In this document: positions 1 through 12,200 of the stretch, in pieces
Layout of the letters: every line of letters begins with the position of its first letter
How positions within the stretch are numbered: position 1 is the first letter of the stretch
Assembly: GCA_003254925.1 (NCBI GenBank)
Contig: QANZ01053213.1
Span: 1-64,000 of the forward strand
Length of the DNA: 64,000 nt
Source: Chamaecrista fasciculata
Lineage: Eukaryota; Streptophyta; Magnoliopsida; Fabales; Fabaceae
Reading direction: 5' to 3'
The notes under the pieces: model-generated
The model's input: only the letters and a program-made list of their open reading frames with translations
Databases searched by the model: none
Told to the model about the DNA's origin: nothing
Made by a program: the position numbers and the translations under genes

Positions 1-159
1 CATTCCAGTTTAGTCCCAAATCCTAAAAATAAAATTGTAAAATGGCCCAAAACTCTTCCAAACATTCTAGTTTAGTCCCAAATCCTCAAAATAAAATTGT
101 AAAATGTCCCAAAACTCTTCCAAACATTCCACTTTAGTCCTTAAAAGTATTAAAAACAC

Positions 160-745
160 TAAACCCTAAACCCTAAACCCCAAACCCTAAACCCTAAACC
201 CTAAATCCAAAACTCCAAACCCTAAAACCTAAACCCTAAACCCTAAAACCCTAAAATCCTAAAATTGTAAAGTGTCCCAAAATTCTTCTAAACATTTCAA
301 TTTAGTCCTTAAACTCTAAAACCCCAAATCTTAGAACTCCAAACCCCAAACCCTAAAACCCCAAACCCCAAACCCTATACTCTAAAACTCCAACCCCCAA
401 AATCCCAAACCCCAAACCCTAAAACCCAAAACCCCAAATCTAGATCCCAAAATCCCAAACCCCAAATCCTAAAACCTTAAACCCTAAATTGTAAAACCCC
501 AAACCCTAAAATTCCAAACCCCAAATCCTAAAACCTTAAACCCTAAACTCTACAACCCCAAACCCCAAACCCTAAAATCCCATACCCTAAACTCTAAAAC
601 CCTAAACCCCAAACCCCAAACTCAAACCTAAACCCCAAACCCTAAAATCCCAAACCCTGAACCTTGAACCCCAAACCCTAAAACCTAAAACCCCAAACCC
701 CAAACTCTAAAACCCAAAACCCTAAAATCCCATACCCTAAATTCT
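160..745. repeat. Degenerate telomere-like (ccctaaa) array, left arm
   Basis: Dozens of ccctaaa, ccccaaa and cctaaaa variants occur in irregular order. They are much more degenerate than a true telomere and lie inside a transposon arm. Confidence 0.85.
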
Positions 746-887
746 TTGGTTTATTATCTATTCATTTAATTAGAGGACCAATTTGTCTAACATATTGAAC
801 TATTTTGATAAATTCGGGGACTGATTTGAATAATACTGTTGCACGTCACAATTGTTGAACTTTAATGTACAGTCACAATTCTGATGA

Positions 888-1495
888 TTTGGGGTTTTAG
901 AGTTTAGGGTTTGTGTTTGGGGTTTGAGGTTTTAGAGTTTGGGGGTTTAGGGTTTAGGGCTTTAGAGTTTGGGGTATGGGATTTTAGGATCTAGGTTTTG
1001 GGTTTTGGGGTTTTGGGTTTGGGATTTTGGGGGTTGGGGTTTTAGAGTTTAGGGTTTGGGGTTTGGGGTTTTAGGGTTTGGGGTTTGGAGTTCTAAGATT
1101 TGGAGTTTTAGAGTTTAAGGACTAAGTTGAAATGTTTGGAAGAATTTTGGGACACTTTACAATTTTAGGATTTTAGGGTTTAGGGTTTAGGATTTTAGGG
1201 TTTGGGGTTTTGGGGTTTGGGGTTTGGAATTTTAGGGTCTGGGGTTTGGGATTTTAGGGTTTAGGGTTTGGGGTTTTAGAGTTTTGGGTTTGGGATTTGG
1301 GGTTCTAGGGTTTGAGGTTTTAGAGTTGAAGGACTAAATTGAAATGTTTAGAAGAATTTTGGGACACTTTACAATTTTAGGATTTTAGGGTTTTAGGGTT
1401 TAGGGTTTAGGTTTTAGGGTTTGGAGTTTAGGATTTTAGGACTTAGGGTTTAGGGTTTAGGGTTTGGGGTTTAGGGTTTAGGGTTTTTAATACTT
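888..1495. repeat. Degenerate telomere-like (tttaggg) array, right arm
   Basis: This is the inverted counterpart of the array at 160-745, with tttaggg, tttgggg and ttttaggg variants. The two arrays point away from each other (ccctaaa, spacer, tttaggg), the opposite of a telomere-telomere fusion. Confidence 0.85.
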
Positions 1496-1498
1496 TTA

Positions 1499-1750
1499 AG
1501 GACTAAACTGGAATGTTTGGAAGAGTTTTGGGACATTTTACAATTTTATTTTGGGGATTTGGACTAAACTGGAATGTTTGGAAGAGTTTTGGGACATTTT
1601 ATAATTTTATTTTGAGGAATTGGGACTAAACTGGAATGTTTGGAAGAGTTTTGGGACATTTTACAATTTTATTTTGAGGATTTGGGACTAAACTGGAATG
1701 TTTGGAAGAGTTTTGGGACATTTTACAATTTTATTTTGAGGATTTGGGAC
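1499..1750. repeat. 61-bp tandem repeat, about four units
   Basis: Units beginning 'gactaaactggaatgtttgg' repeat at 1501, 1562, 1624 and 1686, a period of 61-62 bp. Two or more inverted copies lie at 1-135, and single copies occur in the element at 25235-27288. Confidence 0.85.
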
Positions 1751-2064
1751 TAAAATGAATGAAGATGATGAAAAAGAGGGGAAATTGAGAATAATGAGAT
1801 AAAAATATAACTCAGGGACCTATTTGAATTTTGAATGAAATATTTTTTTTATTATTAATGCTGATGTGGCACGCACAGTTGGCTTTTCTTTTTAATTTTC
1901 CAACTGCTGACGTGGCACTTAACGTGCCACGTCAGCAGTTAACGGTTTCAGGGACCAATTTGACTAACGTTAGTAAAATTCGGGGACCTATTTGTCAATT
2001 TCCATAAATCAGGGACCAATCTGTCAGCGACCCAATAATTCGGGGACCAGTTTGGGAGTTTACT

Positions 2065-3840
2065 CGTTATAAAATTAATAGTTTGAACTAAATAATGCCT
2101 TTTGTGGATTAAGATTGGAAAAATTCATAAACTTAGATGACATGGCAGCATAACGATTGATCAATTAAAATAAATATGATAAACTTCACGGACAAACGAA
2201 TCTTAGCAAATCTTCTTCAAAAATTAGTCTTCCCTTAACTTAGAATATATGTGCTTGACCAAACAATAAATCATCCGAGGTGTGGGAAGAATAAAAATAA
2301 ATATAAAAATTAAAACAAATATTAAACTTAAACTTTAAATAACAAATGTTAAAATTGTTTTATTTTTCTTTTGAATTTATTCCATCTAAACATATTTTTA
2401 GTTCATGACAATCACAGCTCACTTTGTGAAGGACATTTGGGATTCACAAAGTTTAATATTATTTATAAGTATTTAGTACATGAATTAAAAATTAGTCATG
2501 ACATTATAAACTTTGAAGTTGACTAATTTTACTTGAAATTCTATTAGAAAACGATAGATTTTGACATGTTTTTAGCCGATTTTATTACGGGTGGAGTCTC
2601 TAAATCCGACAGAGGTTAAAGATGAAGTCCCTTGGTTCAAGTGACATCGTTTTGATCTTTCACCTTTTTTTGTCTTTTAACAAAAAAAATGATAATCCAA
2701 TTTTGTTGCACCTAGGGTTTAGGGTTTGAACCTAAAGCAATTGAAAAAGATTTAGAAAAAGAAAGTTTGATCTTATATACTTAATTTGACATTCTGTTCT
2801 TTAACCATACATTTAATCATATATGTTAAAAATCTAATATAACTTTTTTTAAGTAAATACAATTTTTCATTGAGAAATATATATGGTTAACTAGGAAGTA
2901 AGCATGATTATTGATTAGCTATATTGTCTACTTATAATGTTCATCTTTCACTTGCACGCTACTCTACTCTACACTCTACAGTACACCTGGCATTTGCTTA
3001 CCTTCATCTTACGCAAAGTATATAATTTATCAACTTCATTCACAAAAACAATCCTTCCAAAATTAAATAATGATAATAAACAAAAAAAGAAAACAGAAAT
3101 TCGAGTTCCGAACATATAGGTCAATTGTAGTGTAGATGTGTCGGAAGCAAATGACAATTTTTAAACATTCATTATTAGTTAAAGTATTTAATAAACAACT
3201 GATCAACAAATTATATTTTTTAACCAATATTATTTGTAAGACTAAAAGAATGATACTCTTTGATACAATATATAATCAAGTGGTCTCCTCAATCAGTAGA
3301 AACTATTTCCTCTTTCTCTCCTCTCACTAATCGATTTCACTCTTGTCAATACCAATGATAACTTTATGTTTTTTTTTTTGTCTAAAATGATAACTTTAAT
3401 GAAATGATACATTTATCCTCCAAATAGTCCTATATATATTCTATTTATTATTCAAGTAAAGTCACTCTTTAATGTATACTCTTAAAGAATTTTAGATTAA
3501 CTTGATTGTCAGAGGATCCATGAGCTAATTTTCATCCTTGAGTTTATCTTTGCATAAATGAGAGATTTAATTTGGAGCTTGTTCGAGAGTTACTACTATT
3601 GATTATTATTTTCATTTTTTTAAATCTTTCAAAACAATAATATTTTCAATCTACAAGTCCGACCCTACGCTATACTACTAGTCTCAACCTCAAATATAAA
3701 TTGATTGATTAGATTATTGTTTTTATTAGAATAAATTAATAATTTAGTTTTTTAAAAAATAATATTTTTTATTTAAATTTTTAAAATAAGTAATAGCAAT
3801 CAATTTAGTTTCACAATTAATAATATCGACATAATTTAAA
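2065..3840. other. Gene-free AT-rich DNA
   Basis: No gene-like reading frame is seen. The short open frames here have no recognisable domain and biased AT composition. The only structured item is the small duplication scar at 3354-3398. Confidence 0.6.
3354..3398 (-). mobile_element. Micro-retroposition scar 1 (T-run insert with 13-bp TSD)
   Basis: The 13-bp direct repeat aatgataacttta occurs at 3354-3366 and 3386-3398. It flanks a 19-bp insert that begins with a T run. This is the layout of a severely truncated SINE or LINE insertion whose A tail lies on the minus strand. Confidence 0.55.
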
Positions 3841-3847
3841 CATTATC

Positions 3848-4440
3848 GGTTGGATTAAGCGCTTACGACTAGATCAAAAGTTATAGTTATTACAATTCTA
3901 TTTTCTTAATTCACAGTAGAGCAAACATCTAAACGCCCTGATTCAACTATGACTTAATCCTATACATGAATCTTCATCATGAGACAATTGTTGTCACACC
4001 TTGACTAACAATATCCCTCTTAACAATTGCCCCACTAGAAATCCAAGTCATGAATTTGGCTTTGATATTAGTTAGTGGATCAAGCACTTACAATAGGCCT
4101 AAAAATTATAGTTGTTAATAAGAATGAAACTCTATTTCCTTAATTCACAATAGAGTAGACATAAAAGTGCATGATTTTTTTTTTGTATAAACCAAGGGTA
4201 TCCACCGTCGGGAACAATGACTAATCCTTACGTCACAGGTCTTCCACTTAAGGGTAAACGATTGACCACAGAAGACTTTCTATTCTCAAAGGTGGGATTC
4301 GAACTCCAACCACTTGATTAATGGACCAAGTGAAAAACCACTAGACCATACTCGTGTGGTTATATAAAAGTGCATGATTTGACTATATATGACTTGGCTC
4401 GTGCCACATATTGACTAACATGATTAATATAACATTTATT
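3848..4440. repeat. Diverged tandem duplication, second copy interrupted by a SINE
   Basis: Copy 1 starts near 3848 and copy 2 near 4072. Shared phrases include 'ggat(t/c)aagc(g/a)cttac', 'cttaattcaca(g/a)tagag' and 'ttgactaaca' in the same order. Copy 2 is split by the SINE at 4178-4363. The copies are well diverged, so the duplication is older than the SINE insertion. Confidence 0.55.
4178..4363 (-). mobile_element. tRNA-derived SINE with 17-bp TSD
   Basis: Read on the minus strand the element has a Pol III A-box-like stretch (tggtctagtggtttttc) followed by a B box (gagttcgaatcc) and ends in an A run. It is flanked by a perfect 17-bp direct repeat, ataaaagtgcatgattt, at 4161-4177 and 4364-4380. 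The tRNA-like head, A/T tail and TSD together identify a SINE mobilised by LINE machinery. The sequence after the B box is not tRNA, so this is not a functional tRNA gene. Confidence 0.88.
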
Positions 4441-4948
4441 GCTTGATAAAGAAAAATTAAGTTCATCCTTTAATCTTAATCAGTATTTTTAATATATGGA
4501 CTAAAATATAATAAATATCTCAATTTAGTTAGTAAAAGATAAAATTATAAGATTTAATTACAATAAATTTAGTCAATTCACTAAAATATTGATTCAGTTT
4601 TAATAAAAAAAATATATCTTTTAATATAAATTATTTATTTTATTTTTTTAAAATAAAAGTCTATCATATTTATTATCAAATTTTGTTTAATATCTTTAAC
4701 AAAATGATCAAATTCATTATAATTATATTTATATTTTTTAAGAATTGAATTATATAATTTCATGTTTCAAAAATAAAATTACTAATTTACCCTTTTAAAT
4801 TATAAATATGCTTTTATTAATCAGTATTATTAATTTATTATCATATTTAATGAAGAGATGCGAGATGGGCCATGAGATCGTGAATATTGGGTTTATTAAA
4901 TACGTCTGGGCCTATGGCTACTTTCAGATAAGTAAAAAAATAAAGAAA
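4441..4948. other. Gene-free AT-rich DNA
   Basis: Very AT-rich sequence with no recognisable gene or repeat boundary. Confidence 0.6.
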
Positions 4949-5699
4949 GGCCAAAATTCAATTTTGGTCTCTAATGTTTACCCTAAATTCTGCTTTGGTC
5001 TATAACATTTTTTGGTTTATAATATGATTATATTTCCCTCGTTTAAAACCTGAATGCGATTAAATCAGAGCTACAGATTAAATTTGATGAGTCCTTTCTT
5101 TGCCCAGTTCAAGTTATTAACAAACGAGGTGAAATCGGATCCGAAAATGGTTCACTTGTTTAACAAATTTGGTCATATCTTTCTTGCTTCCAATTTGAAT
5201 GCAACAAAATTGGAGTTACAAATTACTCTTGATAAGTTCTTTCTCTATCCAGTTGGAATTTTTGACAAACGAGGACAAGTAGTACTCCAAAAGTGAATTT
5301 GGTCAAAACATCAATATTAACTTTCAAAGTACTATTTGACCTTGTTTGTCAACGATCACAACTAGACAAAGAAAGAACTCGTCAAGAGTAACTTGTAACT
5401 TCGATTTCGTTGTATTCAAACTTAAAATGAGAGAGATATTACTAAATTTATTAAACAACCAACCCATTTTCGGGCGTGATTTCATCTTTGTTTGACTTTA
5501 TTTGTCGATGATCCTAATTGATCAAAGAAAGAACTCATCAAATTCAACCCTTAGCTCTGATTTCATCATTTTTAAACTTGAAATGACCGAGATATTACCA
5601 CATTCAATAGTTAGAGACCAATTATGAAACTTCTACAAAACATTAAGGACCAAAACAGAATTTACAATAAATATTAAGGACTAAAATAGGGTTTTGGTA
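4949..5699. mobile_element. MULE-type MITE, 'ggccaaaattcaattttggtc' family
   Basis: The left end reads ggccaaaattcaattttggt and the right end ggactaaaatagggttttgg, giving imperfect inverted ends rich in 'ggtc...gacc'. The interior shares phrases with the copy at 16106-16890, such as 'gaaatcgga(t/c)ccgaaaatgg' and 'tttggtcatatct'. The short open frame at 5054-5296 lies inside the element and is not considered a gene. A clear TSD was not found. Confidence 0.6.
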
Positions 5700-6189
5700 T
5701 AAAAAATAAAAAGAAAAATGAAGGAGTAGTTAAATGCCACGTGTTCAAAGAGTAGAGGGACCCACACATTGGCCTCATGAGAAGAAGTGAGTTTGGAGAT
5801 TCAAAGATATCCGGGGAACAATAAATTAAGAACACACAAGATCATTCTCATTATTCATTCAATAACCATAACCCCAACCCCAACCCCTCCTTTCTTTCTT
5901 TCTCACCATTTCATTTCTGTTGCAACCTTTCTCTCTCTTCACACTTTCTCTCTTTCCTTTCCCTCCTTTCTTTCCTTTTTTTTTCTTTCTCTCTCTCCGC
6001 ATTCTGCTGCCTCAATCAAAACAGCCTTTCTCTCTCTTCATTCTCTCCGTTAACCCTGCGAATTAGGGCAAACTAGCTAGATCTCTCTCTCAATGAGATT
6101 CCTTCGTCTCAATGGCTGATCTTCGCCGCTAGCTCAATTTCCGATTGGAGGAGTCGTCGTCGTCGTCGTCGTCGTCAATCTTTGCTTCC
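5700..6189 (+). promoter_or_regulatory. Upstream region of the LOH2-like gene
   Basis: A G-box core cacgtg lies at 5738-5743 in the context gccacgtgtt. A strongly pyrimidine-rich stretch (about 5885-6050, ctttctctctc type) is typical of a plant 5' leader. A (tcg)n run of about 8 units at 6151-6176 lies just before the start codon. An in-frame TTG at 6145 opens the reading frame earlier, but the first ATG is at 6190. Confidence 0.5.
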
Positions 6190-9100
6190 ATGGATTCCGT
6201 TTCCAACGATAATGCAGGCCCTCACCCCTGGCATTTCCACGTCGCGATCTATTTTGCCGTTGGTTTCGTCGTCGCCAGAGTCCTGCTCGATAGATACATC
6301 TTCACCGTAAGATTCTCCTCCCAATTCGCTGTTTCTATTGCCCGAACTGCTCCAATCTTGAATTTTTGTTGTTGTCGTTGTTGTTGTTATTGTAGGATTA
6401 TGTATTTTGGCAACTTCAAATTCTGCATCTGTTTGTTCTCAATGTAGTGGATGATGTGTTTTTCGATTGTTGTTGTTTTATGTTGAGGACTGTGCATCTT
6501 TATTTGCATTTGTTCCGCAGAAGACAAAGTAGAAATTTCATGGAGTTTAATCGAATCGAGCTTGCGGTTTAAGAATGGCCTTTCAGCTAGAGAACAAGTC
6601 ATTCATCTCGTTTTAAGTTGTTGAGTGTTCTTTTTTTTTTATATACCAATGAAGCGGATGGTTTTTCTTGGTAATTCCTATGTGGACAATTGTTTTCATT
6701 AAAATATATTGGACTCTAGTAACTATCACCTGATCCAGATTTTGACACAGGAATGGCAGTTGGCGTATTTATATGGCTAGGTATCAATGCTTTGTTTTAT
6801 GTTGATTCCTGGACTGATCTGTCATGACAAAAAAATGTTGAGGGTATTATGGATAAGAATCAATTTAGGAAGCTGATCATAATTGTTTCAGGATTTTATT
6901 GATATACTGTTAGTATATGCTCTACTGAAACCTTGTCATGTTTGAAGATAATGAGATTCTGAATGTGGTAGTTTATAGGAATCGTGTGCTCATTAATTTG
7001 GCTTTGTAAGTAAACTTCAAATACTGCAGTGCATATTATGATTCTGCAACTCTGCTTATTCAAGCAACTGTACCTTTAGGTACGAGCATTCTTCTCATCA
7101 GATTACGTTGAATGTTATTGAATTTCAAATTCTGCTCATGCTTATTTTAGTGAGCATAACCCAGTCTTGTGATCCGTTGACATTTGAAAAATGTTCTTAG
7201 CTTGTCCATGACACAGTACATGAATAGGAGCTGTGATTTTTCCCTTGCCTATGATTACTTGTTGTTAAATTAGTGGATTCTTTTTTCTTTTTATTCTATT
7301 CTATTATGTTTGGTCCCTCTTCTTTTCGGGAATTAGAATGGCTTGGTTGTTTTATGGTTTCATCTTTTGTTAGCTTGAGTGGCACAAATACAATTTTCTT
7401 TATCCTTTTTGGTTGGTAGTCTCTAGTTTATCATCTCATTATTGAACGAAAGGAAGTAAAAATGAAAAGAAGCACAATTATATGTAAATATTTTATTGTT
7501 ATACAAGAAGGATCTGTCCTTGCATTGTAGTGATAGGTCTTTAACAAGTTTTCTTTTGCTTTCCTATGTATGTTTTCTTGCCATGCAGACATTATTTAGC
7601 AACATCCTATAAAGACTTTCGGGGATATCATGCTATATGCTTTCTTTCTATGCACATTTTCTATGGTGATAAAAGAACATTTAGCAACTTGAAAGCTTTC
7701 TGAATATTCTATCCTTTCATGTAGTGTTTATGGAATCTTTTGGTGGCCTGTGGTGAAAACATATGTGAAACCAATTAATATCAATCCCTTATTGTTCAAT
7801 TTATTAAATTATGGTTTAACGTGATGATTTGAGTAGTTATCTTTCAGTCACATTCTTTGATTAATTTTTTGATTTTGTTACGTGCAGTGGTTGGGTATGA
7901 AGTTTTTGACTAGGGGTAATGGTCGTTTAAAGATGAATAAGGAAACGCGAGCAAAGCTAGTAAAATGCTCTGAATCATTGTGGAAATTAACCTACTATGG
8001 TGCAGCTGAAGCATTCATCCTTTATATTATCTATGATGAGCCATGGTTCAGAGATACAAGTTTATTCTTCAAGGGCTGGCCAAATCAAGAATTGAAGTAA
8101 GTCATTCATATTCTAGCATAATGAACAAGATTGGTTCTTCTAATGTAAATTTTATCTTGCCATATCACAAAAGAGATATATTTTTTTTCTCTCCAAAATA
8201 AAAAGATCTGCATTTTTTGCTTCCTTTGACCAACCTACGGCCCTTGCTTTCATCACTGATTTTCTTAATATTATAAAATTTACATGTGTCATTTTTTTAC
8301 GGGATCTTCAAAGTCTATCTAGTATAATGCACAGTCTAGGGTCTAAAAGTAGCAACTTAAAATGCTGACAAATTGATGTCTAAGGGAGGTATGGGAACTT
8401 TGTTATTTGGCCCGATTCCTTTTTCTAATTTGAAAATTTAAGGTGTTACTACTGGTAGTTTTGATTTTGATAGTTATTTGAGCATATAACTAATCATAGA
8501 TTCTATGATTAATTGAAACATATGCAAAAGTATGGGACTTTTCTTGAAATGCATATCAATCTAGTTATTTTAGGGTGTGTGTAGGCTGCAATCTTGTTAG
8601 TTCCTTTGTCCTAATTGGTACTAATTTATGGATATGATAGTTTTGCACCGAGCACTATATAACATTTTATGTATCATGTTGTGTTTCATTTCTTATTTCA
8701 GGAGCCCACTAAGGATGTACTATATGGGCCAGTTTGGGTTCTACCTCTATAGCATTGCTGCTCTTCTTAGGTGGGAAACCCGAAGGAAGGATTTTTCAGT
8801 GATGATGTCTCATCATGTTATTACTGTTATCCTGATAGGGTCCTCATATGTGACAAGGTAGTTTTACTTTTTTTGACAATCGAGCTATTTAGTATTGATT
8901 GGGACATAAAAGTTAGATCTTCTAAAGTATTCTATACAGTAATGTATTTTATACAGTAGTGAGTAAGAGAGTAAAAAGTGAAGTCTAGAGAAGACCTACT
9001 CGATTGTACCCTCCTCTCTCCTATATTTGGGTCCACCTCCTCTCTCCTATTGTCTTCTTTAAGCTTCAATATTTTCTTGTAAGGTGGCTTACAAATATTT

Positions 9101-10594
9101 TTATGCATATATTCATTCATGTAATAAAGAGGGTTATGTTTATTGCAAGGATAGTAGTTCTGTAAATTTGCTTCTTGGTCTAGGTGATACTTATGCACAT
9201 TTGGTCATTTGCGAAACTTTTTTGTGTGCATAGGTGTAGCTTTTGGTTTAGACATTGTAATCTATACTTGTAGTTTTTTGCAACTTTTTATTTTGGGTGG
9301 CAGATATTGCATTGGTGATCGCCAAGTGTGTAATTTTAATTTTATAATTTTTAGTTGCCACAATAAATTATTGTCATGAATCACTTCACGTTTTGCCTTA
9401 TAGGGGATTTGCTTATTTTGTAATATAGCATTCTTTTCGTTCTTATTCTTTCATTTATTTTATTAAGAAAAGTCTCTTACAAGGTTTTTCTTTTTGGGTA
9501 CCAAAGTTTACATTGGCATAAGCCGAGATTCTGAAGAGATAGCTGATGAGTATTGCTTTTACAGTTTTTTCAGGATTGGCTCCATAGTTCTTGCCCTTCA
9601 TGATGCAAGTGATGTATTCATGGAAACTGCCAAGTTTTTCAAATATTCTGGCAGAGAGTTTGGTGCAAGTGTGTTCTTTGGATTCTTTGCCATTTCGTGG
9701 CTCATTCTACGTTTAATTTTCTTTCCATTTTGGGTTATTAGATCTTCAAGGTGTGTTCAACTTTAGTGCATTGACTTGATTTGCTTTACCTTGGGAGGGA
9801 CTTTCTAAATAATCTTTTCTCTTTTTTTCTTACCCCATGTTTTTTTTTCCAGTTATCATATCCGTCAATGCTTAAACCTGGATGATGCTTATCCTACATT
9901 TCTGTACTATCTCTTCAATACATTGCTCATAATGCTACTCGTGTTCCATATATACTGGTGGATACTCATATGTGCAATGGTCATGAGACAGCTGAAAAAC
10001 AGAGGACAAGTCGGTGAGGATATAAGATCAGGTGAGCCAATTGCATCATATTAGATTTATTAGTATATTTGTGTTCTTATATTCAGAAGTCAAACTTTGA
10101 TTGGGACGTCTTTTATTTAATGTTTTCACACCCTTTCCCTCTATTTTGTCTTCTTTTTTTTTTTTTTTAAATTTTTGGTAAAACTATTGTTTATCAAACT
10201 CTTGGGTATACCATTTCGGCAATTTTTTTTATGTCATGCAATAATGGAATTGAAATGTACCAATAACTTCTAAATGTTTTTCTTGGATAATCACTGATTG
10301 AGTTTGCCAGTTTGCCCTCTTGATTTAGGAAAGCCAGCAGCTTCTTTACGCAGAACAATATTCATTCTAGAGAACTTGACCATCTATAGCTGTTGGAGAA
10401 CATGTGACATTCTTCCTTATTTTGTGTTTAGGAGAACATGTGACATTCCTCCCTGTTTTGTTTTTAGGATAACATGTGTATCTGTAGGAGAGCATGTGAC
10501 ATTCCTCCCTACTTGCTGATCACAATAGACATGTTATCACAATGCTAATGTAATGGCTTTAACTATTTTCGCAGATTCGGACGATGATGAGTAG
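6190..10594 (+). CDS. LOH2: Ceramide synthase, LAG1 homologue of the LOH2 type
   Basis: Ceramide synthases join a long-chain base to a fatty acyl-CoA at the ER membrane; Arabidopsis LOH2 favours C16 acyl-CoA (known of the family). Six exons with GT-AG junctions join in frame: 6190-6306, 7888-8096, 8702-8857, 9565-9750, 9853-10031 and 10575-10594. The product is 288 aa, close to the usual length. It has several hydrophobic segments and a TLC/Lag1 domain from about residue 62. The Lag1p catalytic pattern is present: His146-His147 in 'MMSHHVIT' and His173-Asp174 in 'ALHDASDVFMETAKFFKYS'. The C-terminus is acidic (DSDDDE), carried by a 20-bp last exon. The start is the first ATG after a pyrimidine-rich leader. 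Exon 4 begins at 9565 rather than at the later ag because only this gives the expected SFFRIG. LOH2 assignment over LOH1/LOH3 rests on overall similarity. Confidence 0.93.
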
Positions 10595-11026
10595 CCATTA
10601 GGTGGAGGATTTTGTCTGACAATCTTGAGTATACTTTGTTGTCGCTGATGTTAGCTCTGCAGATACTGTTTTTGACTTGTTTGTAGATTTCTTGGATATC
10701 ATATCAGTTGGTCAATGCATGCAGCCATTTGAAGAAGGCTGAAATTTTAGTTTCAAGATTTTCATTGGTTATTGGGTAAAAAGGAGGTAGGAGAACCATC
10801 ATATTTTGCTTACGCATTTTTGCTGTATAAATGATAGTGCTTCTTGTATAATTGTTTTATTCGAACAACCTGTTCAGATTAGCCAGGGGTTGAATGAAAA
10901 ATAGGAAAAAAGAGAAAGAAACAAGCTTTTGTTCTGTTTTTCTACTTTCAACGTTTAATGAATTTGAGCCAATAAGTAACAAGTTGCCTTATTTCAACAC
11001 CGTCCTATTTTATGATAAATGACCAC

Positions 11027-11058
<32 letters not shown>

Positions 11059-11170
11059 TAGTTTTATAAATATGATTATAAAATTAAGAATGTAATGGCT
11101 ACTTAACGGTTGCTAATACTTTAGATCACATATAAAATTACATTTAGTAATAATAATTGTTCTTCAGGCC

Positions 11171-11218
<48 letters not shown>

Positions 11219-11291
11219 NATTTAAGTACTTGAAATAAAAAATTTGGAAACTAGAGAATGCCATGAAATTTTAATCTTAAAATTGTTATTT
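10595..11291. other. 3' flank of LOH2-like gene with simple repeats
   Basis: This holds the presumed 3' UTR, a (ta)n tract at about 11033-11057 and an (ata)n tract at about 11172-11221 that contains the single unresolved base at 11219. No gene is seen. Confidence 0.6.
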
Positions 11292-11526
11292 GAGTAAACT
11301 AATAATTTGGTCCATGAAAGATTAAAATAACCAATTTAGTCCATGAAAGATCAAAATGATATAATTTTTAGTCCTTGAATATTAAAATGGTATACTATTT
11401 AGTCCATAAAAAAGACTAATTAGTATACAATTTTGATCTTTCAAGGACTAAATTATACATTTTAATTTTTCAGGAACTGAGTTGTCAGCTCGGTGATCAT
11501 TCAGGGACCAAATTATTAGTTTACTC
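11292..11526. mobile_element. MULE-type MITE, 'gagtaaactaataatttggtcc' family, 9-bp TSD
   Basis: The 235-bp element starts gagtaaactaataatttgg and ends with the inverse. It is flanked by the perfect 9-bp repeat ttgttattt at 11283-11291 and 11527-11535. A 9-bp TSD with long inverted ends points to the Mutator superfamily. Relatives lie at 20345-20611, 35067-35289 and, partly, near 34527. Confidence 0.82.
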
Positions 11527-11667
11527 TTGTTATTTAAATACTTTAAATTTAGAATTAGAAGTGTTGTTTGGTATTTTAATATGCATATTAAATTATTAAT
11601 ATATATTTTTTTAATTTGACCGGGCCAACAATTGATCTGATTGACTCAACGATTAAACCAATAACCC

Positions 11668-12200
11668 TAGGGGTGTTCGTTGGGCGGTTTGGGCGGTTAT
11701 AAACAAAATTTTTAACCGAACCGCTCACATCGGTTTGAAGTAATTCTTAACCAAGCGGTTAAAAATAATTTGCTTAACCAAACCAAACCAAACTAATAAA
11801 TAGGCGGTTTTGGCAGTCGGTTTGAGTGGTTACCAAGTTTATTTGTTGTTTTCATTAATTAATTATAAAATTAGAAAAAAAAAAATCGTATTTAGGAGTA
11901 GTAAGTCAAATCTATATAAAAAAAGATGACAAACAATATTAGAGATTTGAGAAGTTAAAATTGTAAAGACTTAAAAGTAGTTAGTTTCGTTGATTAAGGT
12001 GACAAATTTTAATGATTTTAAGATAACATAATTAAAAGTATGATAAAATTAAATGATTATAAAAAAAATTAATCATATATAACACAATAAAAGTTAAAAA
12101 ACCTATATATATATATATATATAAGTACTAGCGGTTCGGTTCGGTTAATTGAATGTCCAAATTGTTAACCGAACCACACCATCCAATTTTGATGCATTTT
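11668..12200. mobile_element. hAT-type element remnant (one end)
   Basis: It begins taggggtgttcgttgggcgg, identical to the left end of the intact hAT element at 60836-61533, and shares the 'ggttcggttcggtt' and 'aaccgaacc' interior. The matching right terminus (gaacacccc ta) is not visible, so this copy is truncated or decayed; the right boundary is approximate. Confidence 0.65.

Larger units (their letters stand above)
1..2064. mobile_element. Large inverted-repeat transposon with telomere-like arms (left end outside window)
   Basis: The left half (1-745) is a degenerate ccctaaa-type array preceded by 61-bp units. The right half (888-1750) is its reverse complement, with tttaggg-type repeats followed by about four 61-bp units. 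The centre (746-887) is ordinary AT-rich DNA. Beyond 1750 the sequence carries repeated 'gggacc' phrases and a hairpin around a cacgtcagcag motif (1905-1938), typical of the outer ends of this transposon class, and finishes near 2064. The same 61-bp unit recurs in the better bounded element at 25235-27288, so a non-autonomous MULE-type element is the best reading. The left end and its TSD lie outside the window, so class assignment is inferred. Confidence 0.6.

Noticed and set aside
1..1760. Relic of a telomere-telomere chromosome fusion
   Set aside because: A fusion would read tttaggg then ccctaaa. Here the order is reversed, the repeats are very degenerate, and the block shares a 61-bp unit with a bounded transposon at 25 kb.
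4280..4365. tRNA gene on the minus strand
   Set aside because: Same reasoning: the tRNA-like head belongs to a SINE with a perfect 17-bp TSD.
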